From the NCBI RefSeq assembly GCF_018343535.1, contig NZ_JAGYPF010000004.1, positions 888,001 to 952,000 on the forward strand: 64,000 nucleotides of DNA. Reading direction: 5' to 3'. The notes under the pieces were generated by a model. The model worked only from the letters and a program-made list of their open reading frames with translations, ran no database searches and was not told where the DNA came from. How positions within the stretch are numbered: position 1 is the stretch's first letter; every line of letters starts with the position of its first letter. The DNA comes from Neobacillus rhizophilus (lineage in GTDB: Bacteria > Bacillota > Bacilli > Bacillales > Cytobacillaceae). Of this stretch, positions 1 through 9,738 are shown in pieces. The translations under genes and the position numbers were made by a program.

Positions 1-3000
1 TGGCTTTAGCCCTTGCCGATGTGGGCAGGAGCAGCCGTGTCCACCTTGGTACGGCAAGCGGACGCGCAAACCTGCTAAGTGCTTTGCGCAGCATCTGGCG
101 TCGTTCGCTGACGAACGTGCCTTACTATGGAAGGACCATAAACGGCAATAAGGACCTGGTGGAGATGCTCGGTATGGACGGAGTTTCTGGGAGCTATACA
201 GTCCGTCCGGTTATGGGTCCACTTTATACAAATGAGCTCTGGAATTTTATGCAGAGGCCCCTTGACGATTTCTGGTGGAAGAACCATCTGGCAGCGGCCG
301 AGACAGGGCTCAAGCTTATTGGCTTAGCAGGGAAGCCGAGGCTGGTGGAAATGGTGTTAGAAAACGAGGCCGCACAGCTTCAAACAGCCCTTGTACAAGA
401 AGGAATATCGGGGAAAGGCCAAGTTAATCCCAATTATATCGCCGAAATTGCTGAACTCGATCCTCTAACCCTGCAAAATTCAAAGCCGTACCGGTCCCTT
501 TTATATCTACTTTTAAAGCATTCCATGCTGTGGGAATATGCGGGTGCAGCCATAAGAGCGGGGTTTGTCAAAAAGGAGCAGATGAAGGAGCCCGAACTGG
601 TCGACATCCCCGAAAGGACCACGATGACTCCGCTGCGCTTGCTTCAAAAACCGGCACCGCCGGAACCGGGCATAAAAATAGCGGACTATTTGCACAAGCT
701 TAGCTACAAAGATCCTGCTCATCAAGATATTGCTGCCATTGCCGAGCAACGGGAGAAACTGCAGTATTTGGCAGAGCAGTCTGTGGACGTGTTGGAAGAG
801 CTGCTAAAGGAAAGTCTTGATCTCAGTTCGCATAGGCTGGATGCCTGGATAACAGCTTGTGCATCTGAACGTCTTAGTGATCTTCGCAGAAAAAAGCCTC
901 AGGGCATCTATACTGGTGGTTACGGCTGGGTTGAGAACTTGCGTCCATCTCAGAGAAGTGCCAGCAATGGCTATATTCATGCTCCATCGCCGGCACATGC
1001 TGTAACAGCGGCTATTCTACGCAGCGGTTATCTTGCCCACTCTGGCACAGGAAATGGAGATCTGCTTGCAGTAGATCTGTCTTCTGAGCGCGTACGGCTA
1101 GCACTATGGCTTCTTGATGGCATCCGTCAAGGACAGCCAATGGGTGCCCTACTTGGCTACCGCTTCGAACGTGGCTTGGAGGAGCGTTCACCGGGTCAGC
1201 TGAATAAATACATTAAGGTCTTACGTAATCTTGCTCCTTTGATAGCCAATAAGCTGATTCCCAAAACCGGGAATGTGGAGGTTACAGCTGCAACCAGTGT
1301 TGTGGACGGCCTTGCGCTGCTGCGGCGTTGGCAAAAAGGAACGGAAAACGGAATTTGGGACATAGACACCGTGCCATTTGATGTTCTGGGAACAATGCTG
1401 CCTGCGCGTGGAACTTCCGATCATGCTGCGCTGGAGGAAGAGTTAAAAAAAATAGCCGATTTAGTAGACGCTTTAAGTGATCTAGCTTTAGCAGAGAGCG
1501 TTTACCAAACGGTTCAGGGAAACCCTACTCGAACTGCCGCCAGCCTTGAGGGATTATCTAGAGGGGAGTTGCTGCCGCCTGAGCCGGAGGTCGTCCAATC
1601 CGCACGCAGCGGGATTGGTGTTACGCATCGGGTAATAGTGATGTTGGGAGATGTTTTTACAGACGATAAGTATCTGCAAAGTTGGGATTATGATGAGGAT
1701 AGACAGATGCGCGCTAAAGCCGAACCGGCTTTGAATGCCTGGGCGGCCAGATTATTTGGCGACCCGTCCCAGGTGATTTGCAGGGTACTATTTGAGGATC
1801 CAAAAACCGGAACGTTTGAAGAAGATACCATTACGTTGAAACAGTTGCGTTTGTCGCCGCTAGATGTTCTATATACAGCCATTCCTCAGAAGCCTGAACC
1901 GGTTTTCGGGTCTCAAGATTACAGGGCCTCTGCATCTGAGATTGAACAACGGACTCTACTTTTAGCAGAAGAGATGCGTCCAGGCATGCTTGTGACGTTG
2001 CTGCTTGACCGTGACGGCAGTTGGGGAGCAGATAAGCTCAGTTTTCCTGAGCTCTTCGAGATAGTTCGTTCAGCCCTTGCCGTTATTACTGCGGCCCGTG
2101 AACTTGAACATAGCGATTTGCTAGAACCTCGTGAGGCTGTTCGTGCAGATGTTGATCAAGCCAATGAAATTGATTTAGACGATTTCAAGAAAAGAGCGGA
2201 CCAAGCAGTCACCGAATTGCAGAATCGCGTGCAATTGTTGGGGGATTTGACCACGAGTCATCCGTTATTAGTGGATTTGTATCAAGCGCTCATTCAGCTT
2301 TCTTACTGCATAGGGGATGCGGTTCCTATATCTGCAGGGGGAACAGTTAATGAAAAGATAAATCAGCTTCAACAGCAAGCATCATGGCTCGTAAATGATC
2401 TGTCCCAACTGGTCGATCAGTTGACAAACCTGGAGGCTGAATTCGACCGTGATAAGGCCTCGAGGGCCGACAAGGTAGAGCATGACCGGAAGCGGCTGCA
2501 AGCCATTTTTGGCGCAGACTTTCGCGTTCTTCCAAAATTAAAGTCGAAAAACGCTGCCCTTCTCAAAAATTCATTCGATGACAAACTGGGAATTCAAGAG
2601 GTAACCCCATGGTTTCAACGAATCGCCAAGGTACGCAAGGAAGTTGGAAATCTGGAGAGGTTGCTGCTTTATGCGGAAGCTGCTAGTGGCGGCAGGGCAA
2701 GAATCTCCTTTGATGTCGCTCAGTTGCCTTATCAGCCTGGTGATAAATGGGCTGGAGAAAAGAGTGCCCAGGGCGAAAAACTTGGTGGGCAATTGTCCCT
2801 TGTCGCTCATCGCCCTGGTGGATTTAACAGAAACGATTGGGTATCAGGTTTGGTGATTGACGAGATAGTTGAAGTGTTTCCTAATAAAAGGGAAACAACG
2901 GCGGTCGCCTTCCACTATGATGCTCCAGGTGCGGTTGCACCCCAGGCCGTACTGCTTGCAGTGGCGCCGGACGTGAATCGGCCTTGGGATGAAAATACGC

Positions 3001-3167
3001 TCGAAGCCATTCTGCTAGAGACACTTGAGCTTAGTAAACTGCGGGCTGTGGATTCAGCTGCCTTGGGGGATTTAGGACAATATCTGCCGGCACTTTACTT
3101 TGCATTTAACTCCGCGAACGAGACGATCGGGATGAATCTGTATGATTTTTCTAAAGAAAAGTCTTGA
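1..3167 (+). CDS. Large conserved protein of unknown function (5' end outside window)
   Basis: The reading frame is open to the first base of the window, so this is the C-terminal part of a longer protein. The GTG at 21 has no ribosome site and is not taken as the start. At least 1,050 residues are present, with no signal peptide or membrane segment in the visible part. Recognisable blocks are YGWVENLRPSQRS (about residues 300-312 from the GTG) and GALLGYRFERGLEE further on, with a charged, coiled-coil-like segment between about 720 and 830. I recall similar large proteins in scattered bacterial phyla, next to a homologue of the following gene, but no established function. The next gene follows after 36 bp, so the two are probably one transcript. 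The block is clearly more GC-rich than everything after 5.1 kb, which suggests transfer. The coding call is firm and the function is unknown. Confidence 0.85.
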   Translation, partial: ALALADVGRSSRVHLGTASGRANLLSALRSIWRRSLTNVPYYGRTINGNKDLVEMLGMDGVSGSYTVRPVMGPLYTNELWNFMQRPLDDFWWKNHLAAAETGLKLIGLAGKPRLVEMVLENEAAQLQTALVQEGISGKGQVNPNYIAEIAELDPLTLQNSKPYRSLLYLLLKHSMLWEYAGAAIRAGFVKKEQMKEPELVDIPERTTMTPLRLLQKPAPPEPGIKIADYLHKLSYKDPAHQDIAAIAEQREKLQYLAEQSVDVLEELLKESLDLSSHRLDAWITACASERLSDLRRKKPQGIYTGGYGWVENLRPSQRSASNGYIHAPSPAHAVTAAILRSGYLAHSGTGNGDLLAVDLSSERVRLALWLLDGIRQGQPMGALLGYRFERGLEERSPGQLNKYIKVLRNLAPLIANKLIPKTGNVEVTAATSVVDGLALLRRWQKGTENGIWDIDTVPFDVLGTMLPARGTSDHAALEEELKKIADLVDALSDLALAESVYQTVQGNPTRTAASLEGLSRGELLPPEPEVVQSARSGIGVTHRVIVMLGDVFTDDKYLQSWDYDEDRQMRAKAEPALNAWAARLFGDPSQVICRVLFEDPKTGTFEEDTITLKQLRLSPLDVLYTAIPQKPEPVFGSQDYRASASEIEQRTLLLAEEMRPGMLVTLLLDRDGSWGADKLSFPELFEIVRSALAVITAARELEHSDLLEPREAVRADVDQANEIDLDDFKKRADQAVTELQNRVQLLGDLTTSHPLLVDLYQALIQLSYCIGDAVPISAGGTVNEKINQLQQQASWLVNDLSQLVDQLTNLEAEFDRDKASRADKVEHDRKRLQAIFGADFRVLPKLKSKNAALLKNSFDDKLGIQEVTPWFQRIAKVRKEVGNLERLLLYAEAASGGRARISFDVAQLPYQPGDKWAGEKSAQGEKLGGQLSLVAHRPGGFNRNDWVSGLVIDEIVEVFPNKRETTAVAFHYDAPGAVAPQAVLLAVAPDVNRPWDENTLEAILLETLELSKLRAVDSAALGDLGQYLPALYFAFNSANETIGMNLYDFSKEKS

Positions 3168-3203
3168 ATAATTACTAAAAAAAGAATGTGAAAGGAGAAT
3201 AAG

Positions 3204-5024
3204 ATGCCCTCAATTACAACTTGGACCCGTCTCGAGCCGCGGACCCGTAGTGAAGCTATACAGGCAAGTCTGCAGGCCAGGGTTTATGATCCTTTGTGGA
3301 TGCTCGCCCGTCAGTGGCAGTTTGGCGAATTTCAAGGTGAGGATAACGGCTCCCCGGTGGCTGTTCAGTTGCAAGCCGAGCAAAGTCAGTTAAGCATGTT
3401 TTCTCCAGGAAGACCGCAGCCGCTTCCAATTAAAACTGATGCGCTGCCTTACGACAGTACGCTGCTGCCACTGGAGACAATGGTGGAGCGAGAGAACGGA
3501 ACCGTTCCACCCACTGAACACTTCCGAAATCAGGTTGAATCAGGCCTTCATTTTTTACGCTTGCTTGGCGATACACTGAGTATGAGATACCGAACGAAGT
3601 ATCTCGATGCATATCCTCTCGATCCCTTGACCCCAGAACAGCGGCACAGAATGGATGGGGAAAGCATCCGCTATCATGATGTGTTCGCAAGGCGTACGGT
3701 CAACGGTAGCAGGTTGTACACAGATATGAAAAAAGGGATGGATACCAGTACGGGAGTCCTGAAGAAGCTTCCTGCTCAGCCGATTATCGATCCAGCAGAC
3801 CAGCCTCAGGTGATAAAACTGGCGACGGAATGGCTTTCTTGGTATGAATCTATAGTCAGCCGGCCAGATCCATCCCAGCCTGCTGATACGTGGAAAGAGG
3901 AGAGAATGGAATACGACTTTGCCACTGCAGCGGCGATATCCGCCTCACCAGGGGTTCCGAACGGCCAACTTGTTATTGTAGCACCGGAATACTGGGGAGG
4001 ACGTCTTGACTGGTATTCATTCTCCGTTGATCATCAAGCTTACTTGTCCGTCCCAGGATGGTCTCCATCCGTCAAAACGATCAATAAGTCAGTTCTGCCT
4101 ACTCAAGTAAGCTTCCCTGGGATGCCGTCTTCCCGTTGGTGGGAATTCGAGAATGCCAATGTTAATATCGGCGCGATTGACAGTCCGCCTGATGATCTCG
4201 TGCGAATGCTCATGATGGAGTTCATGTTGGTCTATAGTAACGATTTCTTTTTGATTCCAATGGATTTGGACGTTGGATCCATCTGTCAGATTTCCTCTGT
4301 TCGAGTTTGGAATACGTTCGGTGAAGAGGCACTGATCGATCCGGTCAGCAAAACCGAACCTGCTGGCAAGCCTTGGCGCATGTTCCAGCTCTCACAGGAT
4401 ACTCGCGGCAATTTGTCGGTTCCTAATGATCCTCTTAATCTATTCTTCCTGCCTCCAGTGCTTGGACCAAGCCTTGAGGGGTCCCCGTTGGAAGAGGTGC
4501 ATCTGTTAAGGGATGAGACTGCTAATATGGCATGGGGAGTCGAGATGGTCGTTGAAAGTCCTGCAGGTCTGCCGCTTAATCGACACGAGGACTACCAGGA
4601 CGTGCTCCGCCGGAAGGAGATGCAAAAGGAGATCAAGTCTTCTGGTGTGACTGCAACTCGTTCCGGTCCGTTGGAGTATCGGGTAAGTACGGTTGTACCA
4701 GATCATTGGGTGCCATTCGTTCCAGTTCGACCGCCAGGATCTACCGAGGAAGCCAGAACGATTGGGCTTAAGCGCGGTACAGTCCTCCATCCCGAAAGTG
4801 GCCAACTAATCCAGCCAATCGGTAAGATACTTGCCGCCGATCCGCTGATTATCAAGGAGGAAGAGGTTCCACGAGAAGGAATCAAGGTCAGCAGGGCATA
4901 CCAATATGCCCGGTGGATAAACGGCGAGCCCTACCTCTGGATTGGACGCCGCAAAAGCGTTGGGCATGGTGAAGGAGGAATTGGTCTTAGGTTTGATGTG
5001 GCAGAGCCAGGGGAGCAGTTCTAA
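3204..5024 (+). CDS. Conserved protein of unknown function, partner of the upstream gene
   Basis: This 606-residue protein starts at an ATG with a good ribosome site (GAAAGGAG, 8 bp upstream). The N-terminus carries the block TRLEPRTRS followed by PLWMLARQWQFGEFQGED at about residues 30-50, which I associate with an uncharacterised family found beside the large protein encoded upstream. There is no signal peptide, membrane helix or obvious catalytic motif, and Trp and Pro are frequent. Base composition matches the upstream gene and not the rest of the window. Spacing and shared composition suggest the two proteins are made and act together, perhaps as parts of a larger assembly. That is inference only. 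Confidence 0.85.
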   Translation: MPSITTWTRLEPRTRSEAIQASLQARVYDPLWMLARQWQFGEFQGEDNGSPVAVQLQAEQSQLSMFSPGRPQPLPIKTDALPYDSTLLPLETMVERENGTVPPTEHFRNQVESGLHFLRLLGDTLSMRYRTKYLDAYPLDPLTPEQRHRMDGESIRYHDVFARRTVNGSRLYTDMKKGMDTSTGVLKKLPAQPIIDPADQPQVIKLATEWLSWYESIVSRPDPSQPADTWKEERMEYDFATAAAISASPGVPNGQLVIVAPEYWGGRLDWYSFSVDHQAYLSVPGWSPSVKTINKSVLPTQVSFPGMPSSRWWEFENANVNIGAIDSPPDDLVRMLMMEFMLVYSNDFFLIPMDLDVGSICQISSVRVWNTFGEEALIDPVSKTEPAGKPWRMFQLSQDTRGNLSVPNDPLNLFFLPPVLGPSLEGSPLEEVHLLRDETANMAWGVEMVVESPAGLPLNRHEDYQDVLRRKEMQKEIKSSGVTATRSGPLEYRVSTVVPDHWVPFVPVRPPGSTEEARTIGLKRGTVLHPESGQLIQPIGKILAADPLIIKEEEVPREGIKVSRAYQYARWINGEPYLWIGRRKSVGHGEGGIGLRFDVAEPGEQF

Positions 5025-5274
5025 TGGCTTCGTGATAGGTCAGGCGGAAGGTTCTGGAGGCTCCTGGAACGGCGGAATCTTTATATTTTTTCAAAGAAGT
5101 AAAAAATCAAAAAAAGATATTATCATAGCCGAATGTAAAAGGATTTCTATACCATGTGTCGAATAACGAATAATATTAATAATAAATCTATGCATGAACA
5201 AACCAGATTCAGAGAACCATTATTTCGAATCAGATTTTACTAGATTAATAAAAAATCGGAAGCAGGGAATTTAC
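5025..5274. other. Composition boundary after the GC-rich block
   Basis: The DNA stays GC-rich to about 5085 and then turns abruptly AT-rich. An ATG directly after the stop at 5024 begins a reading frame that stops after three codons. In the frame one base over, an RSGGRFWRLLERRN-like stretch runs on to about 5100. It could be the broken start of a third gene of the block. I see no complete gene here. Confidence 0.35.
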
Positions 5275-6039
5275 ATGTTATTTGATTTAACCGGAAAAGT
5301 AAGTATTGTTACAGGGGCTAGTAAAGGGATTGGTAAAGCAATAGCTGTAGGTTTGGCTGAAGCTGGCAGCCACGTTGTTCTCTGCAGCCGCACAAAAGTT
5401 GAGTTGGATGAAGTTGCAAAAGAGATTGAACAAAAAGGAGTGGAGGCCTTAGTTATTCCGTGTGATGTTTCGAATCCTAAAGACATTCAAAATGTAGTAG
5501 ATGAGGCAGTTAAAAAATTCCACCAAATTGACGTACTAATTAACAATGCTGGAATAACCGCGAAAAGGCCGGCAGAAGAATATGACCTAAATGATTGGAA
5601 TAAGGTTATCGGTGTTAATTTAACAGGTGTATTTTTATTCGCCCAGGCAGTCGGCCGTCAAATGATTAAGCAAAAGAAAGGAACCATCATAAATGTTTCC
5701 TCCGTTGGAGGGGAAACGGCGCTTACTGGGTCAATAGCTTATTGTGCTAGTAAGGGCGGCGTGAATATGCTGACCAAGGTATTGGCGGTTGAATGGGCTC
5801 CTCATGGCATAAGGGTAAATGGGATTGCACCTGCATATATTGAAACCCCTTTGGTAAAGGCCATTAAGGATCAACGAACTGAGTTTGCCCAAAAGGTGGA
5901 GGCAAGAACACCACTAAATCGATTAGGAATGCCTGATGAATTAATAGGGTCAGCTATTTTCTTAGCCTCTGATGCTTCATCTTATATTACAGGTGAAACC
6001 TTAAAAGCTGACGGAGGTTGGACAGCTTTAGGGCTTTAA
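5275..6039 (+). CDS. Short-chain dehydrogenase/reductase (SDR)
   Basis: This classical SDR of 254 residues is an NAD(P)-dependent oxidoreductase of the FabG/gluconate 5-dehydrogenase type. It shows the TGASKGIG cofactor loop near residue 13, NNAG, the catalytic Ser of NVSSVGG, the YCASK active site, and a C-terminal TGETLKADGGW. An upstream in-frame ATG at 5194 has no ribosome site and adds 27 residues that do not fit the family, so the ATG at 5275 (MLFDLTGK) is preferred. The gene is followed by its own terminator and by the convergent LysR gene. It may belong to the catabolic locus downstream but is not in its operon. The substrate is unknown. Confidence 0.9.
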   Translation: MLFDLTGKVSIVTGASKGIGKAIAVGLAEAGSHVVLCSRTKVELDEVAKEIEQKGVEALVIPCDVSNPKDIQNVVDEAVKKFHQIDVLINNAGITAKRPAEEYDLNDWNKVIGVNLTGVFLFAQAVGRQMIKQKKGTIINVSSVGGETALTGSIAYCASKGGVNMLTKVLAVEWAPHGIRVNGIAPAYIETPLVKAIKDQRTEFAQKVEARTPLNRLGMPDELIGSAIFLASDASSYITGETLKADGGWTALGL

Positions 6040-6059
6040 TGCATATGGCAAAAAGACAC

Positions 6060-6087
6060 GCCAGGGGACCTTTCTCCTGGCTTTTTT
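6060..6087 (+). terminator. Rho-independent terminator of the SDR gene
   Basis: A GCCAGGGGA / TCTCCTGGC hairpin is followed by a run of six T, 20 bp after the SDR stop codon. Confidence 0.8.
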
Positions 6088-6255
6088 ATGCTGGCAGAAC
6101 CGTCCTCTTGGCTCCGCCTGAATACCTTACCGATGATGGGTTTTTTTGATTTTGTTAGAATTGTTAATCTATACAATAAATATAGTGTGTCACTTTAAAA
6201 ACTGTAGTTTTATTGATATGTCCCCAATTATAATCCTAAATTGAATACCTCCAAG

Positions 6256-7179
6256 TTATCCCTGCTGATAGTCAAACTCCACATTTAAATTAGAATTGTT
6301 CTTGAACATTTCATCAAATACATCAAGAAAAGTGGTTACTAATGGCGAGTCCTCATTTTTTCTCCATACCAAAGAAAGGTCCATTTTTGCATTGTCATCT
6401 AAAATAGGTCTAAAAACAATGCCAGAGTTCCCATATTCGAGTGTTAAATTGGTAACAAGCGATAATCCCATCCCTGTTGAGACAAGGGTTAGAATGGTGA
6501 AAATGCCTTCTGCTTCCTGGACAACCTTAGGGCTAAACCCGGCACGATTGCAAATAGAAATGATTGTATCATAATAGCCCGGTTCGTTTTTTCGATGAGC
6601 CATGATGAAGGGTTCACTTTCCAATTCTTTCAGACTTAATGGTGATGTATCCCTTGCAAGGGGGTGAGTTGAAGGAATGGCCACTACAAATGGTGCATAG
6701 CCGACTAATCTTGAATTCAATGTACTGCTTTCAATTGGCGGACAAACAAAACCGAGTTTTATCTTATTTTCGTATAAAGAGCGAATCTGATTGGCAGAAG
6801 ACAAATGTTGTAAAACTACCTCAACTTTTGGATATCTTGAACGATAGGTACGAATTAATTGTAATAGTAACTTACTTAGGATTCCTGTGTATCCGATATA
6901 TAATTGGCCTTTTTCACCTTGGTATATTTTTCGAACATCCATACTGGTTTTTTCAATTTTATTTAAGATTTCATAAGCTTGTTCTAAAAAATACTTTCCA
7001 GCAGGTGTTAATTCTGTATGGCGTTTTGTCCGTTTAAATAATTCAACCTCTAATTCTTTCTCTAATTGTGCAATTTGCTGACTAAGGGGCGGTTGGCTCA
7101 TATTTAGACGTTGAGCAGCTCTGCCAAAATGAAGTTCTTCCGCAACGGCAATAAAATAATGTAAATGTCTTAACTCCAT
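6256..7179 (-). CDS. LysR-family transcriptional regulator
   Basis: This 307-residue LysR-type regulator has the winged-HTH at residues 1-60 (MELRHLHYFIAVAEELHFGR, then SQPPLSQQIAQLE) and a periplasmic-binding-like effector domain from about 90 to 290. It resembles the CatM/BenM/CbbR group. It is divergent from the ligase operon at 7332, with 152 bp between them, the standard LysR arrangement for controlling the neighbouring operon in response to a pathway metabolite. The ribosome site is AGAGGA on the minus strand. The effector is unknown, but the operon content suggests an aromatic or carboxylic acid or its CoA ester. Confidence 0.93.
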   Translation of the reverse strand: MELRHLHYFIAVAEELHFGRAAQRLNMSQPPLSQQIAQLEKELEVELFKRTKRHTELTPAGKYFLEQAYEILNKIEKTSMDVRKIYQGEKGQLYIGYTGILSKLLLQLIRTYRSRYPKVEVVLQHLSSANQIRSLYENKIKLGFVCPPIESSTLNSRLVGYAPFVVAIPSTHPLARDTSPLSLKELESEPFIMAHRKNEPGYYDTIISICNRAGFSPKVVQEAEGIFTILTLVSTGMGLSLVTNLTLEYGNSGIVFRPILDDNAKMDLSLVWRKNEDSPLVTTFLDVFDEMFKNNSNLNVEFDYQQG

Positions 7180-7331
7180 AAAATCCTCTTTTATTTTCAG
7201 AATAATATTTTTTAAATATTAAAACGATTATAACATGTATTAGACCCGTAACTATGTAAAATGGTACCCTTTTACTAAGAATTAAATATTATTCAAATTT
7301 TCAAACAATTAAACAAAGGGGGAGGAGTAAA

Positions 7332-8897
7332 TTGGATTTTTCCATTCAAACTGTAAACGATTTATTAAACAATTTGTTTGTAAATCATGCTGATCGAACA
7401 GCGGTACATTTTCATTCACAATCACTCACATATCGTGAACTACATAATCAAGCCAATAGAGTCGCTCATGGTTTGATTAGGTGCGGAGTTAAAAATAACA
7501 CAAGAGTGGCGCTGCTACTATCTAACACGCCAGAATATCTCGTAAGTGAATTAGGAATCTTTTTTGCTGGAGGAACAAAAGTCCCACTTAACAATATGCT
7601 CAGAGAGAATGATATTCTTTATATTTTAAACGACTCGGATTCGGAAGTTCTAATCGTTGAGGAACAATTCTTTCCAATAATCAAGAATATACAATTGGAA
7701 TTACCTAACCTTAAAACGATCATAGGAGTTGGCAGTAAGGAAAAATTACCAGATCAATTTATCTCATGGGAATCCTTTCAAGAAAAAGAATCGGAAGCCT
7801 TGTTAGGGATTTCTACTAAACCTACTGATCTATCATTAATCCTCTATACCGGTGGTACCACCGGAAAGCCAAAAGGAGTAGTGCACACTCATCAGGGAAC
7901 AGTTCTTACATTTCTATCCATCATTCTTGAAACAAATATGAGAGAGGATGAAAAAATCCTATTGACCACACCACTTCCTCACGCTGCAGGACTTTATTTG
8001 TACGCTGGTTTGGTGAAAGGGGCTCAAATTTATATTGAAAGTAAATTTGATACGGAAAACGTCCTTCAACATATTGAAAAAAATAAGATTACGTTTCTAA
8101 GTGCTGTTCCAACAACACTCTATCGGTTATTTGATTTTATGGAAGACAAGGAAATTGACGTTAGTTCCATTCGAACCATTCAATATGGGACTGCACCAAT
8201 TACTGCCGCCCGATTGAGGCAAGGGTTGGAGATGTTCGGCCAGGTATTTCTTCAAATTTATGGATTAACTGAAACTCAAAGTGCTGCCACTTGGATGAAA
8301 AAGTATGATCATCGCATCGACGGCGAAGATACAAAAATATTACAAAGCTGCGGTAAATCAACGATCATGAGCAGAATTAAAATTGTCGATGAAAATGGAC
8401 TTGAAGTAAGTCGTGGTGTTGAAGGTGAAATCACTGTGAAAGCGCTGACAAATATGATTGGATATCACAAATTACCTGAGAAAACAGCCGAAACATTGAA
8501 AGATGGCTGGCTGCACACCGGAGACGTTGGAGTTATGGATGAAAAGGGCTACCTTTATCTATTGGATCGGAAAAAAGATATGATCATCAGTGGTGGCATG
8601 AATGTATATTCTTCAGAGGTAGAAAATGTCATTCAAAAGCACCCAGATGTCCGTCAGGTAGCTGTTATTGGAGTTCCAGATAAGGATTGGGGAGAAGCGG
8701 TTACCGCCTTTATTATCCCTAAAAACAACCAATTGAATGTTGAAAATGTAATGCAATATTGCAAAACTAATCTCTCAAAATATAAGGTGCCAAAGTCTAT
8801 TCAAATTGTAGAGGAATTCCCTTTAACAAATTACGGTAAAGTTGATAAAAAAGTGTTACGTGAACCATACTGGGAATTTGCTGATAGAAGAATTTAA
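7332..8897 (+). CDS. AMP-dependent acyl-CoA synthetase/ligase
   Basis: This 521-residue member of the ANL adenylating family activates a carboxylic acid to its CoA thioester using ATP. Motifs seen are the P-loop-like LYTGGTTGKPKG (about residue 173), YGLTETQ, the hinge and Asp of DGWLHTGDVG, and the C-terminal catalytic Lys in NYGKVDKKVL. The start is TTG, fixed by a strong GGGGGAGGAG ribosome site. It is the first gene of an operon that continues with enoyl-CoA hydratase, a CMD-like protein and a TRAP transporter, and it faces a LysR gene. The context points to catabolic activation of an imported acid. The chain length or aromatic preference cannot be read from the sequence. Confidence 0.93.
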   Translation: MDFSIQTVNDLLNNLFVNHADRTAVHFHSQSLTYRELHNQANRVAHGLIRCGVKNNTRVALLLSNTPEYLVSELGIFFAGGTKVPLNNMLRENDILYILNDSDSEVLIVEEQFFPIIKNIQLELPNLKTIIGVGSKEKLPDQFISWESFQEKESEALLGISTKPTDLSLILYTGGTTGKPKGVVHTHQGTVLTFLSIILETNMREDEKILLTTPLPHAAGLYLYAGLVKGAQIYIESKFDTENVLQHIEKNKITFLSAVPTTLYRLFDFMEDKEIDVSSIRTIQYGTAPITAARLRQGLEMFGQVFLQIYGLTETQSAATWMKKYDHRIDGEDTKILQSCGKSTIMSRIKIVDENGLEVSRGVEGEITVKALTNMIGYHKLPEKTAETLKDGWLHTGDVGVMDEKGYLYLLDRKKDMIISGGMNVYSSEVENVIQKHPDVRQVAVIGVPDKDWGEAVTAFIIPKNNQLNVENVMQYCKTNLSKYKVPKSIQIVEEFPLTNYGKVDKKVLREPYWEFADRRI

Positions 8898-8917
8898 ATT
8901 TGAAGGGGGAGGATGAA

Positions 8918-9700
8918 TTGAAAGACTATCAAACTATATCGGTAGAATGGAGAAAACCAGTTCTAAAGGTTACTTTCAATCGACCTGATAAAGCGAATGC
9001 TATGAATAAACAAATGAACGAAGAACTTGACGACATCATTACTGAGGTTCGTAAAGATACAGATTATAAATTTATCGTATTCACTGGCAATGGTAAGACA
9101 TTTTCGGCTGGTGCCGATATGAATGAGGTTTTACAAGGAATTGAGAGTAATTCTTTTAGCTCTTCATTCATAAGGGAAGATCAAATCACAAGACATGAGT
9201 TCTTAAGAAAGTTTGATGCACTCGATCAAATTACCATTGCGGCGATAAATGGTCCCATGTATGGCGCTGGTCTAGCTCTTGCCATGGTCTGTGATTTTCG
9301 GATTATGGCAGACAATGCAACAGCCTGTCTTCCTGAGGTCGAACGCGGATTGTTCTTCTCTGGAGGGGGGACTCCTCGATTGGTCAATCTGATTGGCCCC
9401 GCTAAGGCGAAGGAATTTATTATGTTATGTGAGGCAATTGATGCATCAGAAGCTTTAAAAATTGGATTAGTAAATAAAGTAGTTCCATTACAAGAATTAA
9501 CGGCTGCAACAGAAGAATTAATAGGCAAGTTGAGCAGAAGTCCATTTTCGCCTATTCGATTAACCAAAAAAATCGTCAATGCAGCAACCCCAAGATTTGA
9601 AAATCTTCTCTTTTATGAGCCGGAACTCCAAGAACAAATGATGCTATATGGGGAAGCTCGAGAAGAAATAGATAAATTTGTTTCTAGCAAAAGAAAATAA
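8918..9700 (+). CDS. Enoyl-CoA hydratase/isomerase family protein
   Basis: This crotonase-fold protein of 260 residues has FNRPDKANAMN near residue 25, an oxyanion loop at GKTFSAGADMNE and GPMYGAGLALAMVCDFR at about 105-121. The start is TTG at 8918, placed by GGGGGAGG immediately upstream. A TTG at 8900 lies before that ribosome site and is not used. It lies 20 bp after the ligase stop, in the same operon, and would act on the CoA ester made by the ligase (hydration, isomerisation or hydrolysis, since the family is catalytically diverse). A Glu is present in the LPEVERG segment. Confidence 0.9.
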   Translation: MKDYQTISVEWRKPVLKVTFNRPDKANAMNKQMNEELDDIITEVRKDTDYKFIVFTGNGKTFSAGADMNEVLQGIESNSFSSSFIREDQITRHEFLRKFDALDQITIAAINGPMYGAGLALAMVCDFRIMADNATACLPEVERGLFFSGGGTPRLVNLIGPAKAKEFIMLCEAIDASEALKIGLVNKVVPLQELTAATEELIGKLSRSPFSPIRLTKKIVNAATPRFENLLFYEPELQEQMMLYGEAREEIDKFVSSKRK

Positions 9701-9738
9701 GCAGATTTTTTAAAGATAACTTAAGGAGGAAATAAAAA

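Noticed and set aside
4942..5166. 74-codon frame overlapping the end of the second large gene
   Set aside because: It overlaps a clearly coding frame, has no ribosome site, and runs across the composition boundary.
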